Source: Deltaproteobacteria bacterium
GTDB lineage: Bacteria; Myxococcota; Myxococcia; Myxococcales; JAHFDP01
Length of the DNA: 33,780 nucleotides
Reading direction: 5' to 3'
Assembly (NCBI GenBank): GCA_023248955.1
Contig: JAHFDP010000046.1
Span: 1 to 33,780, forward strand
Shown here: positions 25,654 through 32,042 of the stretch, piece by piece
How the letters are laid out: every line of letters begins with the position of its first letter
Position numbering within the stretch: position 1 is the stretch's first letter
Notes under the pieces: model-generated
Seen by the model: the letters and a program-made list of their open reading frames with translations, nothing else
What the model was told of the DNA's origin: nothing
Database searches by the model: none
Position numbers and translations under genes: made by a program

Positions 25654-26799
25654 AGGCGCATGCGCTGGGCGGTGCTGGGGTCGCTCTTGGCGCACGCGCT
25701 ACTCGTACCGTTGCTCTTGCGCGGCGCAATTTCCCGAACTCCGTCGCAGCGGCCGCGCCCCGTGGAGCTGACGCAGCTCACTCCCGCGCAACTTGCCATG
25801 GCGCTCCGAAATGCGCGGGGCCCGCTCACCAAACAGACGCCCGCGCCCAAACCGATGCTTGCCATGCCCCCAACTCCCGAGCCGCCGAAGCCGCGCGGGC
25901 AAGTCGTCTCGGTCGCGCCGACCAACGACACGCGTCCTCCGCCCGATGGGCGCTTTGTCTCCGAATTCAACACGCGCGTGGATCACGAAACGGCGTCGCG
26001 CGAGCGAGGGCTCTACGATCACGTTTTGCCCAAAAAGTCAGAGGGCGCGAAGATGCCGAGCGGGGTGGCGTCTGCCGCGCCACGGGTCGAAGCGCGGCCG
26101 CCCGCACCGCCGTCCGCGCCGCATCCCGCGCGCGATCCCTTCGATCTTCAGCTGAATCTCTTTGGCGATGGTCGCGATCGCCAAGCTCATCGGGAGGCGC
26201 AGGCGCCGTCGGCGATGGCGCCCAAGCCGGACGTTGCGCGCGAAGGCGTGCCGGGGACGCAGGGTGACGCCGCGCCCGCGCTGGGCCTAGGTGCGGGCGA
26301 TCGTGGTCCACTAGCGGGAGGACCGGCGCCGGACGATCTGCGCGGCGTGGAAGAGGGCGACGCTACGCTCTTGAATAGCCGTGCGTGGCGCTATGCGGGT
26401 TTTATGAACCGAGTGAAAGAAACGGTGGCGCGCATTTGGATTCCACAGGTACAGCGCGAAGAGCAGCGCCGCGATCCCAGCGGCAACATCTACGCGTGGA
26501 AGGATCGACAGACGCTGGTGCAGGTCGAGCTCGATCGCACTGGCAAGGTTTCGCTGGTCTATGTCGCCGAGCCATCGGGCGTTGATTTTCTGGATCAGCT
26601 AGCGGTGAACGCGTTTCGCGAAGCGGAGCGGTTTCCAAATCCGCCCAACGGACTCCTCGAGCAAGACGGGCATGTGCGGTTCGCGTTTGGATTCGATTTG
26701 ACGTCGTCCCACGGCGGCACGGGTCTGCACATTGTGGGTGGCCCCGTGCCGGGAGATCACAGTAATTCCGGGTTTTTGCCGATCGCGCCCCGGAGGTAA
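25633..26799 (+). CDS. TonB-like energy-transducing protein
   Basis: 388 residues. A single N-terminal membrane helix (about 10-31, WAVLGSLLAHALLVPLLL) leads to a long Pro/Ala-rich periplasmic spacer (about 32-265), rich in PKP/PEPP motifs, and a C-terminal TonB-type domain (about 270-355: YAGFMNRVKETVARIWIP ... VQVELDRTGKVSLVYVAEPSG ... AFREAERFPNPP). TonB links inner-membrane proton-driven ExbBD to outer-membrane receptors; no exbBD or receptor gene is near, so it may serve a distant system or gliding-related machinery. The start is ATG 25633 or 25642; neither has a ribosome-binding site, and TATAAT at 25629-25634 hints at a leaderless start at 25642. An open frame extending upstream to 25513 is not used. 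Confidence 0.82.
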   Translation: MADMDAHRRMRWAVLGSLLAHALLVPLLLRGAISRTPSQRPRPVELTQLTPAQLAMALRNARGPLTKQTPAPKPMLAMPPTPEPPKPRGQVVSVAPTNDTRPPPDGRFVSEFNTRVDHETASRERGLYDHVLPKKSEGAKMPSGVASAAPRVEARPPAPPSAPHPARDPFDLQLNLFGDGRDRQAHREAQAPSAMAPKPDVAREGVPGTQGDAAPALGLGAGDRGPLAGGPAPDDLRGVEEGDATLLNSRAWRYAGFMNRVKETVARIWIPQVQREEQRRDPSGNIYAWKDRQTLVQVELDRTGKVSLVYVAEPSGVDFLDQLAVNAFREAERFPNPPNGLLEQDGHVRFAFGFDLTSSHGGTGLHIVGGPVPGDHSNSGFLPIAPRR

Positions 26800-27139
26800 A
26801 CTCACTTGCGCGTGGCGCACGTTCAATTGTTTCGAGTTCAACTGCGGTCGCCGTCGAGACAAGTGCACGTGCTTCGATAGCAGCTACGCCTGCCTCGAGT
26901 GCAGCCGCATCTGCTTCGAGTGCAGCGGTACCTGCTTCGAATACAGCCGCATCTGCTTCGAGTGCAGCGGCACCTGCTTCGAATACAGCTGCATCTGCTT
27001 CGAGTGCAGCGGTACCCGCTTCGAATACAGCCGCATCTGCTTCGAGTGCAGCGGTACCTGCTTCGAATACAGCTGCATCTGCTTCGAGTGCAGCGGCACC
27101 TGCTTCGACTGCAGGGTGTTCCTTGCGACCGCGGATCAT
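26402..27139 (-). CDS. Possible heptad-repeat protein read through the minisatellite
   Basis: ATG 27139 overlaps the stop of the preceding gene in the same operon as ATGA, the same coupling seen between its neighbours. The first 100 residues are twelve seven-residue units alternating AALEADA and AVFEAGT, which would form a long Ala/Glu-rich helix or coiled coil. Beyond the repeat the frame runs for nearly 400 bases antisense to the tonB gene and turns Arg/Pro-rich, which looks non-coding. Third codon positions in the repeat are A/T-rich, unlike the other genes. So either the N-terminal part is real and the tail is read-through after repeat expansion, or the whole ORF is accidental. Confidence 0.3.
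   Translation of the reverse strand: MIRGRKEHPAVEAGAAALEADAAVFEAGTAALEADAAVFEAGTAALEADAAVFEAGAAALEADAAVFEAGTAALEADAAALEAGVAAIEARALVSTATAVELETIERAPRASEFTSGARSAKTRNYCDLPARGHPQCADPCRRGTTSNRIQTRTAHARLARGVRWADLETAPLRETRSPLADPENQRPMARRHRPAKPCQCDRARPAPASVDPSTRRCCRWDRGAALRAVPVESKCAPPFLSLGS
26870..27121. repeat. Minisatellite of twelve 21-bp units in 42-bp dimers
   Basis: Units run in step from 26870. The core type A is TGCTTCGAGTGCAGCGGYACC (21 bases), and type B differs at four or more places (GAATACAGC, ending GCATC). A and B alternate from 26912 to 27100, so the true period is 42 bp, and small variants (TACC/CACC, CCGC/CTGC) hint at an 84-bp order. The edge units are degenerate. All six frames are open across the array. 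It fills the gap between the convergent tonB gene and the minus-strand operon. The unit is a multiple of three, so copy changes keep any frame. Confidence 0.95.
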
Positions 27140-27627
27140 CGCGCCGATTCGATCGCCGCCAGCCTCGCGTCCAATTCCCGCTCTTCGCGGGAGACATCGA
27201 ACCCGATTGCGCGCGCGGCGCCTAGAATCGACAAACTGAGCGAGACCGCATCCAGCGCGTTTTTGCCGCCCTCCGCTTCAGGATGCGCGGTGAGAAGGTG
27301 ATCGATGCGCGAAATCGCCGTGTAGAAATCGCGCAGGCAGACCACGGGGGGCAGCGCGAGAGCGGCGTTCACCGGCATTGGATCGAAGGCGATGCCGAAC
27401 TCGGTGAGAAAAAGTTGCCGGCCATCGTCGCGCAAGAGCGCCAAATAGGGCTGGCTCGTCTCGCGGTTGCTGTGCGCTTCGGCCCGTTTGATGCGGCCTA
27501 GGTCGATCGCCAAACTTCGGTTGACCCGCAGATCGTAGAGCGTGGTAGCCGCTTCGTCGAAGAGCACGCCACTGCCGGCGGTACGGCAATGGCGTGTAAT
27601 TATAGCCGTGGCTTCCGCGCGTTCCAT
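27136..27627 (-). CDS. Hypothetical protein in the maf-tusA operon
   Basis: 163 residues starting MERAEATAIITRH at 27627, where the ATG overlaps the tusA-like stop as TGATG; a longer start at 27660 is inside that gene. I recognise no family. It looks soluble and globular: an N-terminal SGVLFDEAATTLYDLRVN, a central stretch YLALLRDDGRQLFLTEFGIAFDP, PPVVCLRDFYTAISRIDHLL, and a C-terminal helix FDVSREERELDARLAAIESA of coiled-coil type. No signal peptide or membrane helix. Two cysteines. Tight coupling to tusA suggests a partner in sulfur transfer or tRNA modification, but that is inference only. Confidence 0.7.
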   Translation of the reverse strand: MERAEATAIITRHCRTAGSGVLFDEAATTLYDLRVNRSLAIDLGRIKRAEAHSNRETSQPYLALLRDDGRQLFLTEFGIAFDPMPVNAALALPPVVCLRDFYTAISRIDHLLTAHPEAEGGKNALDAVSLSLSILGAARAIGFDVSREERELDARLAAIESAR

Positions 27628-27872
27628 CAGGCGTGGCCAAGCCGAATGCGGATTTCCCACGCCCCGTTCGCGGCTTCGCGCGAGCTGACGACTTCGTGTC
27701 CCAGCTCTTCGGCGTTGCGGTTGATGTCGGGCACGGCAGGACGGTGATCGACGATCACACGCAAGAGGTCGCCTTCGGCTAGCGTGCTCAGCGCCTGCCG
27801 CGTGCGTGCCCAGGTGAGCGGGCAGAGAAGGCCGCAGAGATCGAGTTGGTGGTCATCCGATTGGTGCTCCAC
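27627..27872 (-). CDS. TusA-family sulfurtransferase
   Basis: 81 residues from GTG 27872, the size of TusA. TusA-type proteins carry sulfur as a cysteine persulfide for tRNA thiolation, molybdopterin synthesis or dissimilatory sulfur metabolism in the cytoplasm. The active-site region is LDLCGLLCPLTWARTRQAL: the conserved Cys before Pro is kept (CP), but the family's CPxP has become CPLT. The rest (LAEGDLLRVIVDHRPAVPDINRNAEELGHEV) follows the standard fold of two helices on a four-stranded sheet. The first cysteine of the motif (LCGLLC) is an extra one. Nine bases separate it from maf, and it overlaps the next gene. Confidence 0.85.
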   Translation of the reverse strand: MEHQSDDHQLDLCGLLCPLTWARTRQALSTLAEGDLLRVIVDHRPAVPDINRNAEELGHEVVSSREAANGAWEIRIRLGHA

Positions 27873-27880
27873 GCCTTTTC

Positions 27881-28465
27881 TTAGGGCAACGTCCACGGGA
27901 GCGCCAGCCCCGCCCGGGTGAGGAGCTCCAGCGTTTCGGCCAAGGGGAGTCCGACCACGTTGGACCAGCTCCCCACGATGCGCTCGATGAACGCACCAGC
28001 GCGGCCCTGCGCGGCGTAGGCGCCAGCTTTGTCGTCGCTCTCGCCGGAGTCGACCAGCCAGCGACGGACCGACGGCGAAAGGACGCGGAACTGAACCGAC
28101 GTGATGACGTGTGCCGTGCATTCCCGTTCACCGATAGCGCAGATGCCCGTGACAACCTGATGCGTTCGGCCGGAGAGCGCCGTCAACATGCGATCGGCAT
28201 CGGCGCGATCGCGCGGTTTGCCGAGAGTGGTTCCATCGACAACCACCACGGTATCGGCGCCCAAGGCGACGACGGCGTCGCCCGCGTGCACCGTTAAACC
28301 GGCGCGCGCTTTGGCCCGGGCCAAGCGCACCGGTAACTCGAGCGCGGATTCGCCGAGGAGCGTCGTTTCGTCGACGTCAGGAGCGACCACGTTGAAGGAG
28401 AGGCCGAGCTCCGAGAGCAGCGTGCGGCGACGTGGCGATGCGGAGCAGAGGAGAAGGTGATTCAT
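27881..28465 (-). CDS. maf: Maf-family nucleoside-triphosphate pyrophosphatase
   Basis: 194 residues, full length. Maf proteins hydrolyse dTTP, UTP or modified nucleotides to monophosphates in the cytoplasm and so clean the nucleotide pool; some affect septum formation. Signatures: the N-terminal LLLCSASPRRRTLLSELGL, then VVAPDVDET, ALGADTVVVVDG, LGKPRDRADADRMLTALSGRTHQVVTG, and the C-terminal YAAQGRAGAFIERIVGSWSNVVGLPL. The Asp of GADT and the KP lysine are the expected catalytic residues. The ATG lies 27 bases after the aminotransferase stop on the same strand, so it is probably the second gene of the operon. Confidence 0.95.
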   Translation of the reverse strand: MNHLLLCSASPRRRTLLSELGLSFNVVAPDVDETTLLGESALELPVRLARAKARAGLTVHAGDAVVALGADTVVVVDGTTLGKPRDRADADRMLTALSGRTHQVVTGICAIGERECTAHVITSVQFRVLSPSVRRWLVDSGESDDKAGAYAAQGRAGAFIERIVGSWSNVVGLPLAETLELLTRAGLALPWTLP

Positions 28466-28492
28466 GGGAGGTCGAAATAGCAGAATGCGACG

Positions 28493-29749
28493 CTACCGGT
28501 GCCGCGACACCAGTCGCTCCAATCGGTCCATCCCCTCCGCGCACGCTTCGTACGCGGGTCCGAACGAGAAGCGTACCTGCTCACGGAACCGGCTGGGCCG
28601 ATCTGCGCGGCGCTTGCCGGGGTTGACGTCGAAGAACTCGCCGGGAACGCAGATGACTTTTTCCTCAAGCGCGGCGCGAAAGAAAGCCATCCCGTCGGCG
28701 AGCGCTTTGGGGAGCGCGCGTGTCGATGCCCAAGCGTAAAACGTGCCCTCCGGATCGCAATCGATTTCGAATCCCATTTTGGTCAAGCGGCCAAGAAGCA
28801 GCGCGCGTTTTTTCGCAAAAGCGGTCTGGATGGCGGCAGCCTCGCGCAGCGTGAAGTCGGGGTCGAGCAGCGGGATGGCCGCGCGCTGGAGCGGTCGAGA
28901 TCCGCCACCATCGAGGAAGCTTCCCGCGCTCGACATCGCCTCGATCACGGCGCGCGGGCCGACCGCCCAGGTCACCCGCCAGCCGGGGTAGCGCCAGTTC
29001 TTGGTCAGGCCATCGAGCACCACCACGGGATCGCGATCGACGTCTTCGACGAACTCCGTCGCGCTGACGATTCGGCTTGGCTCTTTTGACCAAATATAAT
29101 GAGAATAAAATTCGTCGAAGATCAGCGCACAACCCAGTTCGCGTGAGGTGCGCACCCAGGCTGCGAGCGCCTCGCCCTGGACAGTCTTGCCGGTCGGGTT
29201 GCAAGGGTTCGAGAGCAGCACCGCCGAGAGCCCGCGCCCGAGCACTTCGCGGCGCAGGTCGTCCACGCTGAAGGTGTAGCGCTTCTCGCGCTCGAGAAGG
29301 ATTGGTGTGGGAACGAAGTTGCGGAAGATTCCGAGCAGCTCCTCGTAGGCGGTGTAGTCCGGCAGGAAGTGGCCCAGGTGTATTTCGCCGAGCGCCGCGC
29401 AGGCGCGGGTCAGCGCGCTGCGACCGCCGCCGGAAACGCAGACGTTCTCGGCGGTGTACGACGCGCGCCCCTGGCGATGGAGCGTGTTGTAGAGCCGCGC
29501 GATAGCTTCGCGGAGCTCCCAGAGGCCTGGCACCGGCGCGTATTCCTGATCGTCGAGCTCGACGGCGATGGACTGCACACGCGGCGGGGCGCCAGGAAGC
29601 GGGCCGGTCTCCGGCATGCCCTGACCGAGGTTCACCCAGTCCGGGGCACCGGAGCGATAACCGCGCTTGGCGGCTTCGGCGGTGACGAAGATGACGCCGG
29701 TGCGCGGGACGGCGCGGAAGCCGACGATGGGGGGTCTCGATTGTGGCAC
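28493..29749 (-). CDS. Class I/II pyridoxal-phosphate aminotransferase
   Basis: 418 residues from GTG 29749. Cytoplasmic PLP enzyme of fold type I. Visible features are VNLGQGMPETG near the start, VCVSGGGRSALTRACAAL (cofactor phosphate region), LPDYTAYEE, LLSNPCNPTGKTV with the conserved Asn of NPTG, LIFDEFYSHYIW with the PLP-ring Asp, and DGLTKNWRYPGWRVTWAVG with the Schiff-base lysine and the substrate Arg of GWR. The C-terminal half has FRFSFGP-like VRFSFGPAYEAC. The substrate is uncertain: relatives act on aspartate, alanine or aromatic amino acids. It begins 3 bases after the end of an RCC1 fragment, so its promoter must lie inside that debris, unless it was placed there by recombination. 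Confidence 0.92.
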   Translation of the reverse strand: MPQSRPPIVGFRAVPRTGVIFVTAEAAKRGYRSGAPDWVNLGQGMPETGPLPGAPPRVQSIAVELDDQEYAPVPGLWELREAIARLYNTLHRQGRASYTAENVCVSGGGRSALTRACAALGEIHLGHFLPDYTAYEELLGIFRNFVPTPILLEREKRYTFSVDDLRREVLGRGLSAVLLSNPCNPTGKTVQGEALAAWVRTSRELGCALIFDEFYSHYIWSKEPSRIVSATEFVEDVDRDPVVVLDGLTKNWRYPGWRVTWAVGPRAVIEAMSSAGSFLDGGGSRPLQRAAIPLLDPDFTLREAAAIQTAFAKKRALLLGRLTKMGFEIDCDPEGTFYAWASTRALPKALADGMAFFRAALEEKVICVPGEFFDVNPGKRRADRPSRFREQVRFSFGPAYEACAEGMDRLERLVSRHR

Positions 29750-29752
29750 GGA

Positions 29753-29935
29753 TTATTGGAACGGGAAGACGGAGACGGGGACAGAGCTGACCGTTGCTGA
29801 GTTGTTCCCAAGCCCGTCGGAGTTGTTGTACCCCCAGCATTTGCTAACGCCGTTCACCATCGCACAGGAGTCATACCAGCCGGCTGCAATCGTTTCCACA
29901 CCGCTCGTCGCTCCGACCACGGCGACGGGAACATG
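29753..29935 (-). pseudogene. RCC1-repeat gene fragment (C-terminal end)
   Basis: The minus strand reads HVPVAVVGATSGVETIAAG, then SCAMVNGVSKCWGYNNSDG, LGNNSATVSSVPVSVFPFQ and stop at 29753. This is one RCC1-type repeat (CA-x-VNG-x-x-CWG) and a C-terminus closely like the one at the right edge of the window (both end PFQ). At about 29935 the frame is broken and the sequence becomes a TIG repeat in another frame, so it is a gene piece joined by recombination. Confidence 0.75.
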
Positions 29936-30352
29936 GCTGTCCGAGCGCTGCCGGCCCAGTTCACACTTGAGGTGGAAACGAAGTTGGTGCCGTTCACTGT
30001 GAGCGTAAGCGCCGAAGCACCGAGCGCCGCCGACGTCGGACTGATGCTGCTCGTGGTCGGAGATGGGTTGTTGACCGAGAAGACCTGCGCACCGCTGGTA
30101 CCGCCGTTGGGCGTCGGGTTTGTCACGGTGATGTTGTAGGTACCGCCAGCGGTACCACCGAGATCGCCTGACGTAATTGCTGCCGTGACCTTCGTCGCGC
30201 TTACGTACGTTGTTGTTCGTGCGCTCCCGGCCCAGTTCACGGTGGAGGTGGAAACGAAGTTAGTACCATTCACCGTTAGCGTCAGTGCGGAGGCACCGAT
30301 GGCGGACGCGCTCGGGCTCAGGCTCGAGGTCGTCGGAACCGGGTAGACCCCA
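29936..30352 (-). pseudogene. TIG/IPT-repeat gene fragment
   Basis: An open minus-strand frame from a stop near 30360 reads two TIG repeats: VPTTSSLSPSASAIGASAL, LTLTVNGTNFVSTSTVNWAG ... TYNITVTNPTPNGGTSG, then PTTSSISPTSAALGASAL, LTLTVNGTNFVSTSSVNWAG. It has no start or signal peptide and breaks off in the middle of the second repeat, where the RCC1 fragment begins in another frame. Codon use is like that of real genes here. It is probably a shortened piece of a surface lipoprotein in which TIG repeats precede RCC1 repeats. Confidence 0.7.
29945..30342. repeat. Direct repeat encoding the two TIG units
   Basis: Bases 29945-30066 and 30221-30342 are about 75-80 percent alike and lie 276 bases apart, equal to one 92-codon TIG unit. 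The block GGCCCAGTTCAC and GAGGTGGAAACGAAGTT are identical in both. It offers homology for unequal recombination. Confidence 0.75.
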
Positions 30353-30360
30353 CAGCCTCA

Positions 30361-30735
30361 CCGGATCTGGCGGCATCGACGATCAGGGCGCATCGAACGC
30401 CTTTTCGTCTGGCTCCGTCGACGCGCAAACGGCCCTGCCGGCATTGAATGTAAAGACGCGCGTGCTGATCCCGATGACCCCAGGCACCGCGGTGACCGTC
30501 GGGACGACCTATGCGCTCACAGTCAAAGCTGACGTCGTCGGAACACTACGAGCGTTCGTGAGCGCCACGCCGGTCAACGATCCCAATGGCGGCGTGGCCT
30601 GGTGGTATTCGAAGCGCTACCACGCGGGCGGATTTGTCGCGCGCGGCGTGTTCACGTCGAGTCCTGCCGACTACACGGAAGGACACTGCGCACAATCTCT
30701 CCGGAAACGTCTTCATCGGTGGATCTCCACCTTGA
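30361..30735 (+). pseudogene. C-terminal fragment of an unidentified secreted-protein gene
   Basis: The plus-strand frame reads GASNAFSSGSVDAQTALPAL, VLIPMTPGTAVTVGTTYALTV, VSATPVNDPNGGVAWWYSKRY, GGFVARGVFTSSPADYTEGH with gene-like codon use, then after a probable one-base shift NLSGNVFIGGSPP and stop at 30733-30735. There is no start: to the left lies the TIG fragment on the other strand. The protein family is not recognised; the text is beta-rich and extracellular in style. Together with its neighbours it shows that several genes were cut and joined here. Confidence 0.45.
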
Positions 30736-31285
30736 TGTTCTGCCCAGCGCCGCCGGCGGTGCGAATCATGTCCAAGGCGACGAACGCCACCATGCCCTGC
30801 GTCGCGCCACCAACCGGGGCGGTGGCTTGAAACGTCTGCGCCGCTCTCTGAACAACGCGTGTCGTATTCTGGATAGCGACGCCGTTTCCGGCGAGCACTC
30901 CGTTGCCGCCGCCTCCGTTGGAAAAGCCGTTGACGCCCTTGGAGATGCTGACCGTCGCGTTCGCCGTGGTGTTGCCTGCGCCAGTGTCCGTGACCGTCAC
31001 CGTGTCGGTTGCGCCAGCCGAGCCCGGACCGCCCGAGGTGTACAGGCCCGCGGTGGTGATGCTTCCGGACGGCGTTGACTGCAGCGCCCAAGTAAAAGGT
31101 CCCGTGCCCGTCACGACAAATTGCTGCTGCGCGCCCTGCGCTAGCGTCACGTTGGCCGGCGATAGCGTGGGGTTGACTGCGGAGCGGCTGGTGCCGAGAC
31201 GAGTGCCGTGATCGACTGGCCGCGCACGGTTGCTACATGCGGATGCTAGCGACACGAGGAGGGTGGAGGCGACGACACTGCGCAA
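30713..31285 (-). CDS. Small Ig-like lipoprotein
   Basis: 190 residues. The TTG start at 31285 has GAGG (31293-31296) seven bases upstream and gives a lipoprotein signal MRSVVASTLLVSLASAC with the lipobox at ASAC. Residues about 38-115 form an Ig-like (Big-type) domain: LSPANVTLAQGAQQQFVVTG, TWALQSTPSGSITTAG, TVTVTDTGAGNTTANATVSI. A Gly-rich stretch and AQTFQATAPVGGATQGM ... GQNIKVEIHR follow. It appears intact at both ends, unlike its neighbours, but may be a shortened relative of the large TIG lipoproteins. The MITE-like element lies 37 bases upstream of the start and so falls in or next to its promoter. Confidence 0.6.
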   Translation of the reverse strand: MRSVVASTLLVSLASACSNRARPVDHGTRLGTSRSAVNPTLSPANVTLAQGAQQQFVVTGTGPFTWALQSTPSGSITTAGLYTSGGPGSAGATDTVTVTDTGAGNTTANATVSISKGVNGFSNGGGGNGVLAGNGVAIQNTTRVVQRAAQTFQATAPVGGATQGMVAFVALDMIRTAGGAGQNIKVEIHR

Positions 31286-31321
31286 CGAGGTGCCTCATAG
31301 TGAAGCACCTCTTCGTGTGTG

Positions 31322-31482
31322 TTTATCCTGAAAACCTCAGTTCGAGGGGATTCCCGGAAAAGTGATCGCGGATTTCCAAGTGACATTTGATGGTTACGTT
31401 GCGTCAAGCGAACTGCGCCACAGTTGGATTTTGTCGCGAGCCCGCGAGGTGATCAGCTCCCAATTGAGGTTTTCAGGTTTAT
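31322..31482. mobile_element. MITE-like element with 13-bp terminal inverted repeats and 5-bp target duplication
   Basis: CCTGAAAACCTCA (31327-31339) and TGAGGTTTTCAGG (31465-31477) are perfect inverted repeats bounding 151 bases, and both outer flanks carry TTTAT (31322-31326 and 31478-31482), a 5-bp direct repeat as left by transposition. The 125-base interior has no gene. It contains GTGATC twice in direct orientation near the two ends. This is what a non-autonomous miniature element looks like. The parent IS family is not determined. It occupies the gap between the small lipoprotein and the ruvB fragment; the rest of 31286-31625 shows nothing. Confidence 0.75.
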
Positions 31483-31625
31483 GTAAGTTTAAAAGTGAAC
31501 GCTTGATACTAGATCGGCGTTGCTTCGGCGACAAAAGCCGCGCGCGCAAATTTGGGTGCCCCGCTCGAAGTCAAGTGTGCGGACGGCGCTCGGTTGATCG
31601 AGCATCGTAGCGCTGACGTCGGACG

Positions 31626-32042
31626 CTAAATCAATGTGTTCTGCGCGCCGCGAGGGACCGCCAATTCAAGATGAATGAAGGCCTGCGGCGTGGCAACCCG
31701 ACCACGCGGTGTCCGTTGCAGAAGTCCCTGACGGAGAAGAAACGGTTCGTAGACATCTTCCACGGTCTCGGATTGTTCACCGACGACCGCAGCGATGGTG
31801 TCCAAGCCGACCGGTCCGCCTCCAAATTTTTCGCAGATGGTTTGCAGAATTCGCCGATCCATCGGGTCGAGACCCGAGGCATCGACCTGGAGCCGAGAGA
31901 GCGCACGATCCGCCACGGCCTGGTTGACACGGCCGTCGCCATCGACCTCCGCGAAATCGCGCACCCGGCGCAAGAGGCGGTTGGCGATGCGGGGCGTCCC
32001 CCTCGAGCGTCGCGCAATCTCGCGCGCACCGTCACTGTCTAG
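31626..32042 (-). pseudogene. C-terminal third of ruvB, fused to an RCC1 repeat
   Basis: From about 32040 the minus strand encodes [86 protein letters not shown] and stop at 31626. This is the arginine-finger-containing small ATPase domain and winged-helix domain of the Holliday-junction motor RuvB. The N-terminal Walker A and B domain is absent. Directly before it, in frame, is an RCC1 repeat ([21 protein letters not shown]). With no Walker motifs it cannot act as a motor. The full ruvB must be elsewhere if the cell is normal. Confidence 0.85.

Noticed and set aside
26870-27121. CRISPR array.
   Set aside because: Units are contiguous 21-mers without unique spacers and no cas genes are present; this is a minisatellite.
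31362-31610. A short plus-strand ORF across the MITE.
   Set aside because: Composition is not gene-like, there is no ribosome-binding site, and it spans the element boundary.
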